Shown here in pieces: positions 50,293-61,572 of a DNA stretch of 64,000 bases (positions are counted from its first letter, which is position 1; every line of letters begins with the position of its first letter). The notes beneath the pieces were generated by a model. The model searched no databases, was not told where the DNA came from, and saw nothing but the letters and a program-made list of their open reading frames with translations. Source of the DNA: Viscum album. Taxonomy: Eukaryota > Streptophyta > Magnoliopsida > Santalales > Viscaceae. A program made the position numbers and the translations under genes. Location: positions 2,126,310,024 through 2,126,374,023 of the forward strand of contig OY728122.1 in assembly GCA_963277665.1 (NCBI GenBank). Direction: 5' to 3'.

Positions 50293-50717
50293 CGTTCATG
50301 GAGACGGTAGGTCGTACGTACGCACGAACGCTGTTTCCGTTTCCTTATTGAGTTGAATGGAATTAAGTAGATGAAATAAATATATATACACATAAATCCA
50401 GTATCATTATTATGTCATATATTTCATGATTACTTATTATATATACTTTATAATCATTCATGAATGGTTAACGTGGAGAATGAATCTCATCACGTCGTGG
50501 AGACGGTAGTTCGTACGTACGCACGAGTGATGATATCGTTCTCACGATCGTGGAATTGTATTGGAGTGTATGTATAATATTTAAGAATCAATATAACTTT
50601 ACAATAATCATATATAGTTATTATGTACACCATTATACCCATCCAAGTAAGGTGGTGGTGGAAAATAGATTACACCACAGCGTGGAGACGGTATTCCGTA
50701 CGTACGCATGCGCTGTG
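50293..50717 (-). repeat. Three ~190-bp leader hairpin repeats, LTR 1 of F
   Basis: Hairpins at 50293..50330, 50487..50533 and 50676..50717 (194 and 189 bp apart). Each has the loop GAGACGGTA + 2 nt + YCGTACGTACGCA (plus strand). Stems differ but pair: CGTTCATG/CACGAACG, TCATCAC-TCGTG/CACGA-TGATGA, and CACAGCG/CGCTGTG. The loop core CGTACGTACG is self-complementary. All lie 340 to 760 bp downstream of the TATA box. Confidence 0.75.
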
Positions 50718-51052
50718 ATTTCATTTTCCGTAGGATTGATAGATGGTGAAATAGGGTTGTTTCATAATTATAATAACATATCAGTATATTATTGATACTG
50801 ATGTTATTACTTCATAATGAAACAACCTATTAAGAAGAAGTGGAAGAAGAAATAAAGTTGAAAGAATCGGTAACGAACATTACCTCTTCTTTGAAGCGCC
50901 TCTTTGAGATCTCTTTTTAGGGCACTAACATTGGTCTTTGAGAAATACCAGAACCTCTAGTATGTTGCTAGGGAAGTGGAGAAGAGAATTTGGCTGGGGT
51001 TGGACGAGCTTGAAGGCTCAAAGTGGTGTGAGGAAGAGAGGGAGGAGGTGCC

Positions 51053-51060
51053 CTTTTATA
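51053..51060 (-). promoter_or_regulatory. TATA box, LTR 1 of F
   Basis: TATAAAAG on the minus strand. Identical boxes at 57494..57501 and 63934..63941 in the other LTRs. Confidence 0.65.
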
Positions 51061-52900
51061 AGGGAGGAGAGGGGATCCTTTTGAAAAACTAAAAATATTA
51101 TTTTATTATAAAGTCAAGTTCGGTTTTAAATAGCTCCAAATTGATTTATTTCAAAGAAAAGGTGGGGATGGGTCGAAATCCTCTTATCCAATAGAATTTA
51201 GACAAGTTTATGTTCCTATTTTAACCTTACCATTTAGATTTAACTTTAAGTTAGATAATTTAACTTTTACCGTGTCTTCGTGTTTTCTTACACTATAAGG
51301 ATAATAAATATACTATAAGAAGTCAAAAAAACCCCACGTTGTTGATTATTAATATATATAACTTCATCTAATTCGATTGGCCGAACCATAGATTTTTAAG
51401 AATAAAATAACAATTAATAATATAATATTTGTTTTAAAAACTATTTTATGTCAATTTTGACACTATTTAGTAATTGATTTTTGTGAAACTCATAACAGAA
51501 TTATTAGTTCGAAAAACGTTAGTTAAATCAATACTAACATGTCATATTAACCTAGAAAATTAGTGGAATTCATAAAAACTCTCAAATTACATTTATTTGG
51601 GTATTTATAACATCCATTATGTCAATATTTCATTAATATGATAATTACTGCATCATCGTTGTGTCATAAATAAATTAAATTATTTAATGTCTAAAAATTA
51701 CAAATAAATTACCATTATGTAGGAAATAGTTTTAGATTTCTAATGAATATTTATAGTCGAATTTATCTTATGTATTACCCTATATTAAAAATGATTTAGT
51801 TATTAAACTTTGAATTTAACTATTTTAACCCTTCTTTAAATAAATTAATAATAAATGTCCTAATCTAATCCAAGTGGGCCTAAATGGTGATATTTTATTC
51901 CTAAGTTTGTTTTTGTTCTAATTACACTTATCCAACAGAATTAGGACATGTGTTAGGGTAATAATAATATCATTTTTACCCATAATTACCCTATTTACTT
52001 TTAACCGTGGAAAATAAAAGTAAAAAGTTACTATTCACCAAAAAATATTTTCATCTCATTGAACCACATTTTACTTACTCACATCAACCATGTCTCTCAG
52101 ATTTTTGAAATTCCACTCACAGAAGCGGTAAAATTATGTTTTATGAAAAATTCATTTTTTTAACTACCACTTAGTGGTTTCACTATTCATCAAAAAATGA
52201 AAGTTTCCAGAAAAATACCAAAAATTAGGCCTAAGCTATATTTGATATTATGAACTCAAAAATGATGTCTATTTTACCAAATTCAAAATATATCAGTTGC
52301 ATTACTTAATTTAAAAATTAATTCCCGTTGTCAAAACAAATAGTGTGTTCTTAAGAGATAATAATTATCAAAAGATTGACACTTGTTTTTGTCTGGTTTA
52401 AATGTGAAATTACATCTAATGACCAACATTGTATTAAATTGTAAAAATATATTCTAAATATACTTTAAAACCACACAAATTAATAATTTATCACTATTAA
52501 TTATTTTGATTAAAAAAGTTTTTTTAATTAAAATTTAGTAATTTTCACTCTTCATCAAAATATGAAAGTTATTCGAAAATTACCAAAATTTCACCCTAAG
52601 CTAATTTTGACTTTCCGAATCCAAAAATGAAGTCCATTTTGAAAAATAAAATTTAAAAAATTTCAAAAAGTGGTTATTACTATTCATAACGACTAGTTTT
52701 AATAATATTTTAATTGCATATCGTTGTTTAGTGAAACTCGGTATTGCTTACTACACACCCTATCGAGGAAGGTCGCGATTGCGTGTAATGAAAGGAAAGT
52801 CAAGGATGCGTGTTGTGCAAGCTCCTTTTGGTGTAGCGTACAACACAAGACATTAATGAAATTAAAAAGAATATTTTTCATAAAATCTCGGGGTGTTACA

Positions 52901-52917
52901 TTCTACCCCCCTTAAAA
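52901..52917 (-). other. Polypurine tract, internal region 1 of F
   Basis: Minus-strand TTTTAAGGGGGGTAGAA directly before the LTR start TGTAACACC. The same tract is at 59342..59358 for the second copy. Confidence 0.8.
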
Positions 52918-53577
52918 TGAATTTCGCCCTCGAAATTCATCAGGGTTATAAATGGTTTACTACTCGAAAGTTTCTTTAATAGAAACCCACATCGTAAAAA
53001 GGAATACCAAAACCAATCTTTAAAAACAAATGTATGAAACTTAACAGTTACCCAAATAAACTAATCACTGGGTTTCCACATAGGTGAAAATATGGATATA
53101 GAAGAGAAATCTAACCATCATGTTCTAATGGAGAGTGGTATAGAACATGTCTATGGAAAATCCAGCAATCACAAAGCCATAAATTTGTGACGATCTTTGG
53201 TACCATCTGATTCATCAGATATAAGAGCACTAGGACAACATTTTTGGTTTTCAAGATCATTTCCCTAAAGTTGAATAATTTGAATTAGAATAAATACTTA
53301 CTTTATTTTGATACAATCTCACTGTTGGTCGTTCTTTGGACAATTTCCACTTCATCTATTAAATAAATGAAGTTGAATTTGTCATTCGTGATGTGTTAGC
53401 AGATCATGTGATAGAATGATAGGTTATTCCATCTGTTTCAAACAAAAGGTTAGCAAAAATTATCAAATATACATAAGTCCATCTATGGTGAGATTAATCA
53501 TATATGGTTCCTAAAATGGACTTATACTTCTTATATTATATTTATTAATATAAAAAAACTAGTTTCTACTAAACATG

Positions 53578-53695
53578 GACTTCCTATAGTCCAGTGGTAG
53601 GCGATAAAGGCCAGTCGCACTTCGGTTGTGGGTTCGATTCCCACAGCCTTGTCTGACGCGATGGGCTGTCGCCCGTCCTGCAGGTTGTCCTTTTT
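53578..53695 (+). repeat. tRNA-derived short SINE-like unit, copy 1
   Basis: A-box-like TAGTCCAGTGG (53587..53597) and B-box GGTTCGATTCC (53631..53641) resemble a tRNA-Gly/Asp-type head. A hairpin GATGGGC-TGTC-GCCCGTC follows at about 53660..53677 and then CTTTTT, a pol III stop. About 115 bp, antisense to array F. Acceptor arms do not pair, so it is not a tRNA gene. No certain target duplication. Confidence 0.6.
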
Positions 53696-54356
53696 CTAAA
53701 ACTACATTACTATAACATCACATAAATAATATCAAAAAAACTTCTATCCTTAAACAATACTAACTTATGGTTAACATAATCCATTCCAATCTTTAGGCTT
53801 ATCTAAAATACTTCGGTCCAATATCATAGTATAAAGAAAACGATTACTTGAAATGTCGTCAACCAAGCATGTGAATACCATCATTTATCCCCCATATATC
53901 TGGTTGGTCACATTCCAATCACGTGAATACCTTAATGATGTATTCTCTTGAAAAATGAATACCCATTAAACCATAGTGAAAACATGAATGCTGTCAAAAG
54001 TTAACTCTTTCCACATACAAAAATCCAAAAATTCTATATACTCAAACCATGATATAACCTTCTCCTTATATTAGTCCTGAGCTCATGAATACTATCAAAC
54101 ATTTAATTTTCTCCTTATCCATTCATTATGCGCATATCATCTACATTCCAAAAATATCTGAATAACCTTTCATGGATACTGGTACCATTAATCATACACT
54201 TTCAAAACTCAAGGAAAGACAACAGTGTAACAATCCTTAGATGTCTCTTTATTCCATAGTACCATGAGATTACTTATACAACATTACACATGATAAACAT
54301 GTAATCATTCCACTACATTCTTAAACCATTGACCGAGATTCAACAATTCTTTCATC

Positions 54357-54890
54357 TCACATATCATTTTTAGTCACTTCATCATCATCAACATAAATAA
54401 TACCTATACGACCATACTGATTCTCTTCATGAGACTTTCCCTTAGGGCATTGGTTTGCATAATGCCCATACATTCCACATTTAAAACATTTAACCATTGT
54501 TGATGTCGTAGCAATACCATTATCCTCATCCCTGGTGTTAACTGAACCTTTTCCTTTGCACTTACTAGCTTTGTGTCATTCTTTTCCACACCCAAATCAT
54601 CTTCCAGTTCCTTTGAAACATTCTACTTGATGCCTCTTCCCACATGATTTACATAGGGGAAATTGAACTTTCTTTCCTCTATGATCATCATGAAACTCCA
54701 TATTTCTCTTATTAGCCGAGTCAGGAAACTTAACAAATTTTACTTTATTGATCATATTATGAGATTGCTGATTCGGTATAATAATGATGTTTGGACTTCC
54801 AAATCCCATTTCATTTGGTTGCTAATGAAGAATATCATTCCATTGTCCATCATATCCTCCATTATCGTGAATCATCTTGTTTCCAGCCAT
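54357..54890 (-). pseudogene. Gag-like zinc-knuckle ORF, internal region 1 of F
   Basis: A 178-codon frame (ATG at 54890, TGA at 54357) broken by at least three in-frame stops. It begins MAGNKMIHDNGGYDGQ and has three zinc-knuckle-like motifs: CKSCGKRHQVEC (spacing 2-3-3), a damaged FGCGKE...HKASKC whose first Cys is a stop, and an intact CFKCGMYGHYANQC (CX2CX4HX4C). It ends DDDEVTKNDM. Zinc knuckles bind retroelement RNA in Gag. No capsid domain precedes them and no protease or pol follows, so this is a gag-only, non-autonomous element. It lies about 230 bp after the primer site, as expected for gag. Confidence 0.7.
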
Positions 54891-55117
54891 TTTCTAAAAC
54901 CCAAAAAGAATAGTGTGAGAGGCAAAAATCATAATAAAGGGGGAGTAACTTCAATATCTAACATCTTTGGTTTAATCTAATATCGTTACCATAGTTCTAG
55001 GACTATATCCTATACGTATAATTATCCTTAGGGACATCCCTAGACATACCAAGAAATATCTCTAGGGATCTTACTAACATTTCCGCATCCTAGTTTCCAA
55101 AGGTTGACTAAACTTTT

Positions 55118-55130
55118 CCTCTGATACCAA
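55118..55130 (-). other. Primer-binding site, internal region 1 of F
   Basis: Minus-strand TTGGTATCAGAGG, one base after the LTR end. The second copy at 61559..61571 reads TTGGTATTAGAGG (one C-to-T change). Confidence 0.85.
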
Positions 55131-55131
55131 C

Positions 55132-58100
55132 TGTAGAGACCTGAAACTTAACGTACATAGACATTAAATTACTTTTGCGGAATACTTAGTATATAACAAA
55201 AACACACATACAAGGACCGTAATAGTTTAGTGTCTTTGGAAACTCGGAATATAATATTCTAATCGTGGTGAAAGATCTTCAACATCTCCCATAAAGATCT
55301 TCCCTTTTTTTCTTACCTAAAACTTTTCTTTATATCCTGGGGAAAAGAAAACATAAAAGGGTGAGCTCAAATTCTCAGTAAGGGTAAACAAAAGAAATAT
55401 CAATCACATCATATTCATAAGAACATAACATTTTAGAAATCTTACCATGCAAAAGAGATCATAATTTCATAACATGGGATAAATCATGGTAGTGAAATGT
55501 AATCCCAATAATCATAACATAAAACATGAAACATTGTGGCATACACACATAATCATAGAGAATCATTTCTTATTATTCAAGACACATTGCCAAGACTATC
55601 TTAGTGGACAAAGTCCCTTTTTGAACCGAGTTCACTCCTCGTTTCAGTCCTGTTTTACTGAACCGATTTAACCTACCGTTCCAGCCATGTCTATCTCATG
55701 AGATATAAAATCTTTACCCAATGAATTGGAGGGAGATATAGGTCCCACCCATCTCATAATGAAACCATTCTTATGTGTGCCACAAAATCGTAAATCATAC
55801 ATCATTGCATAACCCATGTAATAAAAATGGGATTCTTAAACAACATGACATCATAAAACAACTCATATAAGATAAACAAATTCATAAAAATATTTCCATC
55901 ACAACATAATACAATCCATGTAATAATAGGGACAGAAACATAACCCTATATTATCTTAGATGGAAAATAATTTTGGTAAAACTCTTGAACTCCATTCTTG
56001 AGGAAAATATCCTTTCTACTTCAAAAACACTTTTCCTTTCTTAACATGGCATACAATTCTATAATAAGAGAAGTTGATTAAAAATAAGCATGAAAAATTG
56101 TAAAGGATGCTTCTTTTAAATAATGTTTTAAAAATCCATTCATGCCGTATAAGTTAAAAAAAACATTCTTTTTGTACTTTTGTCGAAAAATTCAAAAAGT
56201 ACCTCGTATGAAAAACGACAAAAGATTCCTTTCATATCTTTTACTAAAAACTCACAGAAGGGTAAAATTGGATTTAAAAAATTGTAGGTGGATGGAAATA
56301 ATATTAAATATTGAGGAAACATGGATGTGGATGATAAAATACACCCCAGTAAATACCAAAGTATAAACAATCTCGAATAAAAATGAGATTGTGATATTTC
56401 CCTTACCTTAGGCCCGATTAGCCTCATAATTGTCCAAAAATCCTGTATAATGATTTAAATAATGTCATTTACTTATTCCAGAATCATACTAATTGTTATG
56501 ATATCATATATGGTTCACTTATGACTTTATTTACCCCGTTCTTTTGTAAATTCCATGTTAAAGAGCGTTTTGGGTAAAATCGTTTCATTTGTCATCCATT
56601 TTTGACTTGTAATTATTCATATGATTACTTAGATCATTATTAATTAATTAAAGAATATAAAAAAAGATTCATATATAATATATATTCAGAATATAAATAT
56701 ATATAATAGATCAGTAAATGGAACGAAATACACTGTTCATGGAGACGCTAGGCCGTACGTATGCATAAACGCTGTTTTCGTTTCCTTATTGAGTTGAATG
56801 GAATTAAGTAGATGAAATACATATATATACACATAAATACAGTATCATTATTATGTCATATATGTCATGATTACTTATTATATATACTTTATAATCATTC
56901 ATGAGTGGTTAACGTGGAGAATGAATCTCATCACGTCGTAGAGACGGTAGTCCGTACGTACGCACAAGCGATGATATCGTTCTCAGGATCGTGGAATTTT
57001 ATTGGAGTGTATGTATAATATTTCAGAATCAATATCACTTTACAATAATCATATATAGTTATTATGTACACCATTATACTCATCCAAGTAAGGTGGTGGT
57101 GGAAAATAGATTACACCACGGCGTGGAGACGGTATTCCGTATTTACCCACGCGTGGTGATTTCATTTTCCGTAGGATGGATAGATGGTGAAATAGGGTTG
57201 TTTCATACTTATAATAAAATACCAGTATATGATTGATACTGATGTTATTACTTCATAATGAAAAAACCTATGATGAATAAGTGGAATAAGAAATAAAGTT
57301 GAAAGAATCGGTAACGGACATTACCTCTTCTTTGAAGCGCCTCTTTGAGATCTCCTTTTAGGGAACTAAAATTGGTCCTTGAGGAATACCAGAACCTCAA
57401 GAATGTTTCTAGGGAAGTGGAGAAGAGAATTTGGCAGGGGTTGGCCGAGAGTGAAGGCTCAATGTGGTGTGAGGAAGAGAGGGAGGAGGTGCCCTTTTAT
57501 AAGGGAGGAGAGGAGCTCCGTTGGAAAAACTAAACATATTATTTTATTATAAAGTCAATATTGGTTTTAAATAGCTCAAAATTGATTTATTTAGAATATA
57601 AGGTGGGGATGGGTCGAAATACTCTCATCCAATAGAATTTAGACAAGTTTAGGTTCCTATTTTAACCTTATCATTTAGATTTAACTTTAAGTTAGATAAT
57701 TTAACTTTTACCGTGTCTTCTTGTTTTCTTACACTATAAGGTTAATAAACATACTATAAGAATCCAAACGAACCCCAAGTTGTTTATTATTAATATATAT
57801 AACTTTATCTAAGTCATTTTTCCGAACCATAGATATTTAGGAATAAAATAACAATTAATAATATAATATTTTTTTTAAAAACTATTTTATGTCAATTTTG
57901 ACACTATTTAGTAATTGATTTTTGTGAAAATCATAAAAGAATGATTAGTTAGAAAAAAGTTCATTAAATAAATACTAACATGTCATATTAACCTATAAGT
58001 TTAGTGTAATTCATAAAAATTCTAAAATTACATTTATTTGGGTATTTATAACATCAATTATGTCAATATTTCATTAATAAGATAATTACTGCATCATTGT

Positions 58101-59341
58101 TGTGTCATAAATAAATTAAATTATTTAATGTCTAAAAATTACAAATAAAATACCATTATGTAGGATATCTTTTTATATTTATAATGAATATTTATAGTCG
58201 AATTTATCTTATGTATAACCCTATATGAAAAATGATTTAGTTATTAAACTTTGATTTTAACTATTTTAACCCTTCTTTAAATAAATTAATAATAAATGTC
58301 CTAATCTAATCCAAGTGGGCCTAAATAGTAATATTGTATTCTTAAGATTGTTTTTGGTCGAATTACACTTATCCAATAGAATTAGGACATGTGTTAGGGT
58401 AATAATAATATCATTTTTACCCTTAATTACCCTATTTACTTTAAACCGTGGTAAATAAAAGTAAAAAGTTACTATTCACCAAATAATATTTTCATCTCAT
58501 TGAACCACATTTTACATACTGACATCAACTGTGTCTCTCGGATTTTTTAAATTCCACTCACAGAAGCGGTAAAATTAAGTTTTATGAAAAATTCATTTTT
58601 TTAACTACCACTTAGTGGTTTCACTATTCATCAAAAAATGAAAGTTTCCAGAAAAATAACAAAAATTAGACCTAAGATATATTTGATATTATGAACTCAA
58701 AAATGATGTCTATTTTACCAAATTCAAAACATTTCAGTTGGATTACTTAATTTAAAAATTAATTCCTGTCTTCAAAACAAATAGTGTGTTCTTAAGAGAT
58801 AATAACTATCAAAAGATTGACACTTGTTTTTGTCTGGTTTAAATGTGAAATTACATCCAATGACCAACATTGTATTAAATTGTAAAAATATATTCTAAAT
58901 ATACTTTAAAACCACTCAAATTAATAATTTATCACTATTAATTATTTCGATTAAAAAAGTTGTTTTTAATTAAAATTTAGTAATTTTCACTATTCATCAA
59001 AATTTGAAAGTTATCTGAAAATTACTAAAATTTCACCCTAAACAAATTTTGAGATTCCTAATCCAAAAATGAAGTCCATTTTGAAAAAAAAAATTCAAAA
59101 ATTTCAAAAAGTGGTTATTATTATTCATAACGACTAGTTTTAATAATATTTTAATTGCATATCGTTGTTTAGTGAAACTCGGTATTGCGTACTACACACG
59201 CTATCGAGGAAGGTCGCGATTGCGTGTAATACAAGTCATGTCAAGGATGCGTGTTGTGAAAGCTCCTTTTGGTGTAGCGTACAACACAAGACATTAATGA
59301 AATTAAAAAGAATATTTTTCATAAAATCTCGGGGTGTTACA
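55132..59341 (-). repeat. Array F LTR 2 (4210 bp), shared by both copies
   Basis: Same termini and layout as LTR 1: TATA box at 57494..57501 and leader hairpins at about 56735..56772, 56928..56974 and 57114..57158. It acts as 5' LTR of copy 1 and 3' LTR of copy 2. Confidence 0.88.
56735..57158 (-). repeat. Three leader hairpin repeats, LTR 2 of F
   Basis: Same three units as in LTR 1. In the third, arms CACCACG and CGTGGTG replace the CACAGCG/CGCTGTG of LTR 1, so pairing is kept with different bases. The first unit has one stem mismatch (GTTCATG against CATAAAC), and loop CpGs are partly lost. Confidence 0.7.
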
Positions 59342-60017
59342 TTCTACCCCCCTTAAAATGAATTTTTCCCTCGAAATTTGTCGGGGTTATAAATGGTTTA
59401 CTACTCGAAAGTTTCTTTAATAAAAACCCACATCGTAAAAAGGAATACCAAAACCAATCTTTAAAAACAAATGTATGAAACGTAACGGTTACCCAAATAA
59501 ACTAATCACTGGGTTTCCACATAGGTGAAAATATGGATATGGAAGAGAAATCTAACCATCATGTTCTGATGGAGAGTGGTATAGAACATGGCTATGGAAA
59601 AGACAGCAATCACAAAGCCATAAATTTGTGACGATCTAAGGTACCATCTGATTCATCAGATATAAGAGCACTAGGACAACATTTTTGGTTTTCAAGATCA
59701 TTTCCCTAATGTTGAAGAATTTGAATTAGAATAAATACTTACTTTATTTTGGTACAATCTCACTGTTGGTCGTTCTTTGGACAATTTCCACTTCATCTCT
59801 TAAATAAATGAAGTTGAATTTGTCATTCGTGATGTGTTAGCAGATCATGTGATAGAATGATGGGTTATTCCATCTGTTTCAAATAAAAGGTTAGCAAAAA
59901 TTATCAAATATACATAAGTCCATCTATGGTGAGATTAATCATATATCGTTCCTAAAATGGACTTATACTTATTATATTATACTTCTTAATATAATAAAAC
60001 TAGTTTCTACTAAACAT

Positions 60018-60137
60018 GGACTTCCTATAGGCCAGTGGTAGGTGATAAAGGCCAGTCGCACTTCGGTTATGGGTTTGATTCCCACAGCCTTGTCTGACGC
60101 GATGGGCTGTCGCCCATCCTGCAGGTTGTCCTTTTTC
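60018..60137 (+). repeat. tRNA-derived short SINE-like unit, copy 2
   Basis: Same unit at the same position as in internal region 1, with the B box mutated (GGTTTGATTCC). Presence in both copies shows it entered the family before the array formed. Confidence 0.6.
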
Positions 60138-60797
60138 TAAAACTACATTACTATAGCATCACATAAATAATATCAAAAAAATTTATATCCTTAAACAATA
60201 CTAACTTATGGGTAACATAATCCATTCCAATCTTTAGGCTTATCTAAAATACTTTGGTCCAAGCTCATAGTATAAAGAAAACGATTACTTGAAATGTCGT
60301 CAACCAAGCATGTGAATACCATCATTTATCCCCCATATATCTTGTTGGTCACATTCTAATCAGGTGAATACCTTATTGATGTATTCTCTTGAAAAATGAA
60401 TACCCATTAAACCTTAGTGAAAACATGAATTCTGTCAAAAGTTACCTCTTTCCACATACCAAAATCCAAAAATTCTATATACTCAAACCATGATATAACC
60501 TTCTCCTTATATCAGTCATGAGCTCATGAATACTATCAAATATTTAATTTTCTCCTTATCCCTTCATTATGCGCATATCATCTACATTCCAAAAATATCT
60601 GAATAACCTTTCATGGATACTGGTACCATTAATCCTACACTTTCAAAACTCAAGGAAAGACAACAGTGTAATAATCCTTAGATGTGTCTTTATTCCATAG
60701 TACCATGAGATTACTTATACAACATTACACATGATAAACATGTAATCATTCCACTACATTCTCAAACCATTGACCGAGCTTCAACAATTCTTTCATC

Positions 60798-61331
60798 TCA
60801 AATATCATTTGTAGTCTCTTCATCATCATCAACATAAATACTACCCATACGACCATACTAATTCTCTTCATGAGACTTTCCCTTAGGTCATTGGTTTTCA
60901 TAATGCCCATACATTCCACATTTAAAACATTTAACCATTGTTGATGTCGTAGCAATACCATTATCCTAATCCCTGGTGTTAACTGAATCTTTTCCTTTGC
61001 ACTTACTAGCTTTGTGTCCTTCTTTTCCACACCCAAAGCATCTTCCAGTTCCTTTGAAACATTCTCCTTGATTCCTCTTCCCACATTATTTACATAGGGG
61101 AAATTGAACTTTCTTTCCTCTATGACCATCATGAAACTCCATCTTTCTCTTATTAGCCGAGTTAGGAAACTTAACAAATTTTACTTTATTGATCATATTA
61201 TGAGATTGCTAATTCGGCATAATAATGATGTTTGGACTTCCAAGTCCCATTTCATTTGGTTGCTCATGAAGAATATCATTCTATTGTCCATCATATCCTC
61301 CATTATCGTAAATCATCTTGTTTCCATCCAT
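60798..61331 (-). pseudogene. Gag-like zinc-knuckle ORF, internal region 2 of F
   Basis: Same 534-bp frame as copy 1 (ATG at 61331, stop at 60798) with no net indel, but with different stops. It begins MDGNKMIYDNGGYDGQ. The first knuckle has a stop (CK-stop-CGK), the second is intact (CFGCGKEGHKASKC), and the third has its last Cys changed to a stop. Because each copy keeps a different knuckle intact, the ancestor had three. The 143-aa frame over the same DNA (60746..61177) is out of frame and is a shadow. Confidence 0.7.
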
Positions 61332-61572
61332 TTTCTAAAACCCAAAAAGAATAGTGTGAGAGGAAAAAATCATAATAAAGAGGGAGTAACATCAATATCT
61401 AACATCTTTGGATTAATCTAATATCGTTACCATAGTTCTAGGACTATATCCTATACGTATACTTATCCTTAGGGACATCCCTAGACATACCAAGAAATAT
61501 CTCTAGGGATCTTACTAACGTTTTCGCATCCTAGTTTCCAAAGGTTGACTAACCTTTTCCTCTAATACCAAC

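Larger units (their letters stand above)
48690..52900 (-). repeat. Array F LTR 1 (4211 bp)
   Basis: Minus-strand TGTAACACCCCG (ending at 52900) to GGTCTCTACA (48690), with perfect TG...CA ends. It contains a TATA box (51053..51060) and three leader hairpin repeats (50293..50717). Apart from these there is no coding signal; small open frames recur between LTRs only because the DNA is duplicated. Confidence 0.88.

Noticed and set aside
50293..50717. CRISPR-like array (regularly spaced repeats)
   Set aside because: Spacing of about 190 bp, imperfect repeats, homologous spacers and location inside plant LTRs rule out CRISPR.
60746..61177. 143-aa minus-strand open frame as a gene
   Set aside because: It overlaps the zinc-knuckle gag frame in another phase; the homologous frame in the other copy is broken. 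It is a shadow.
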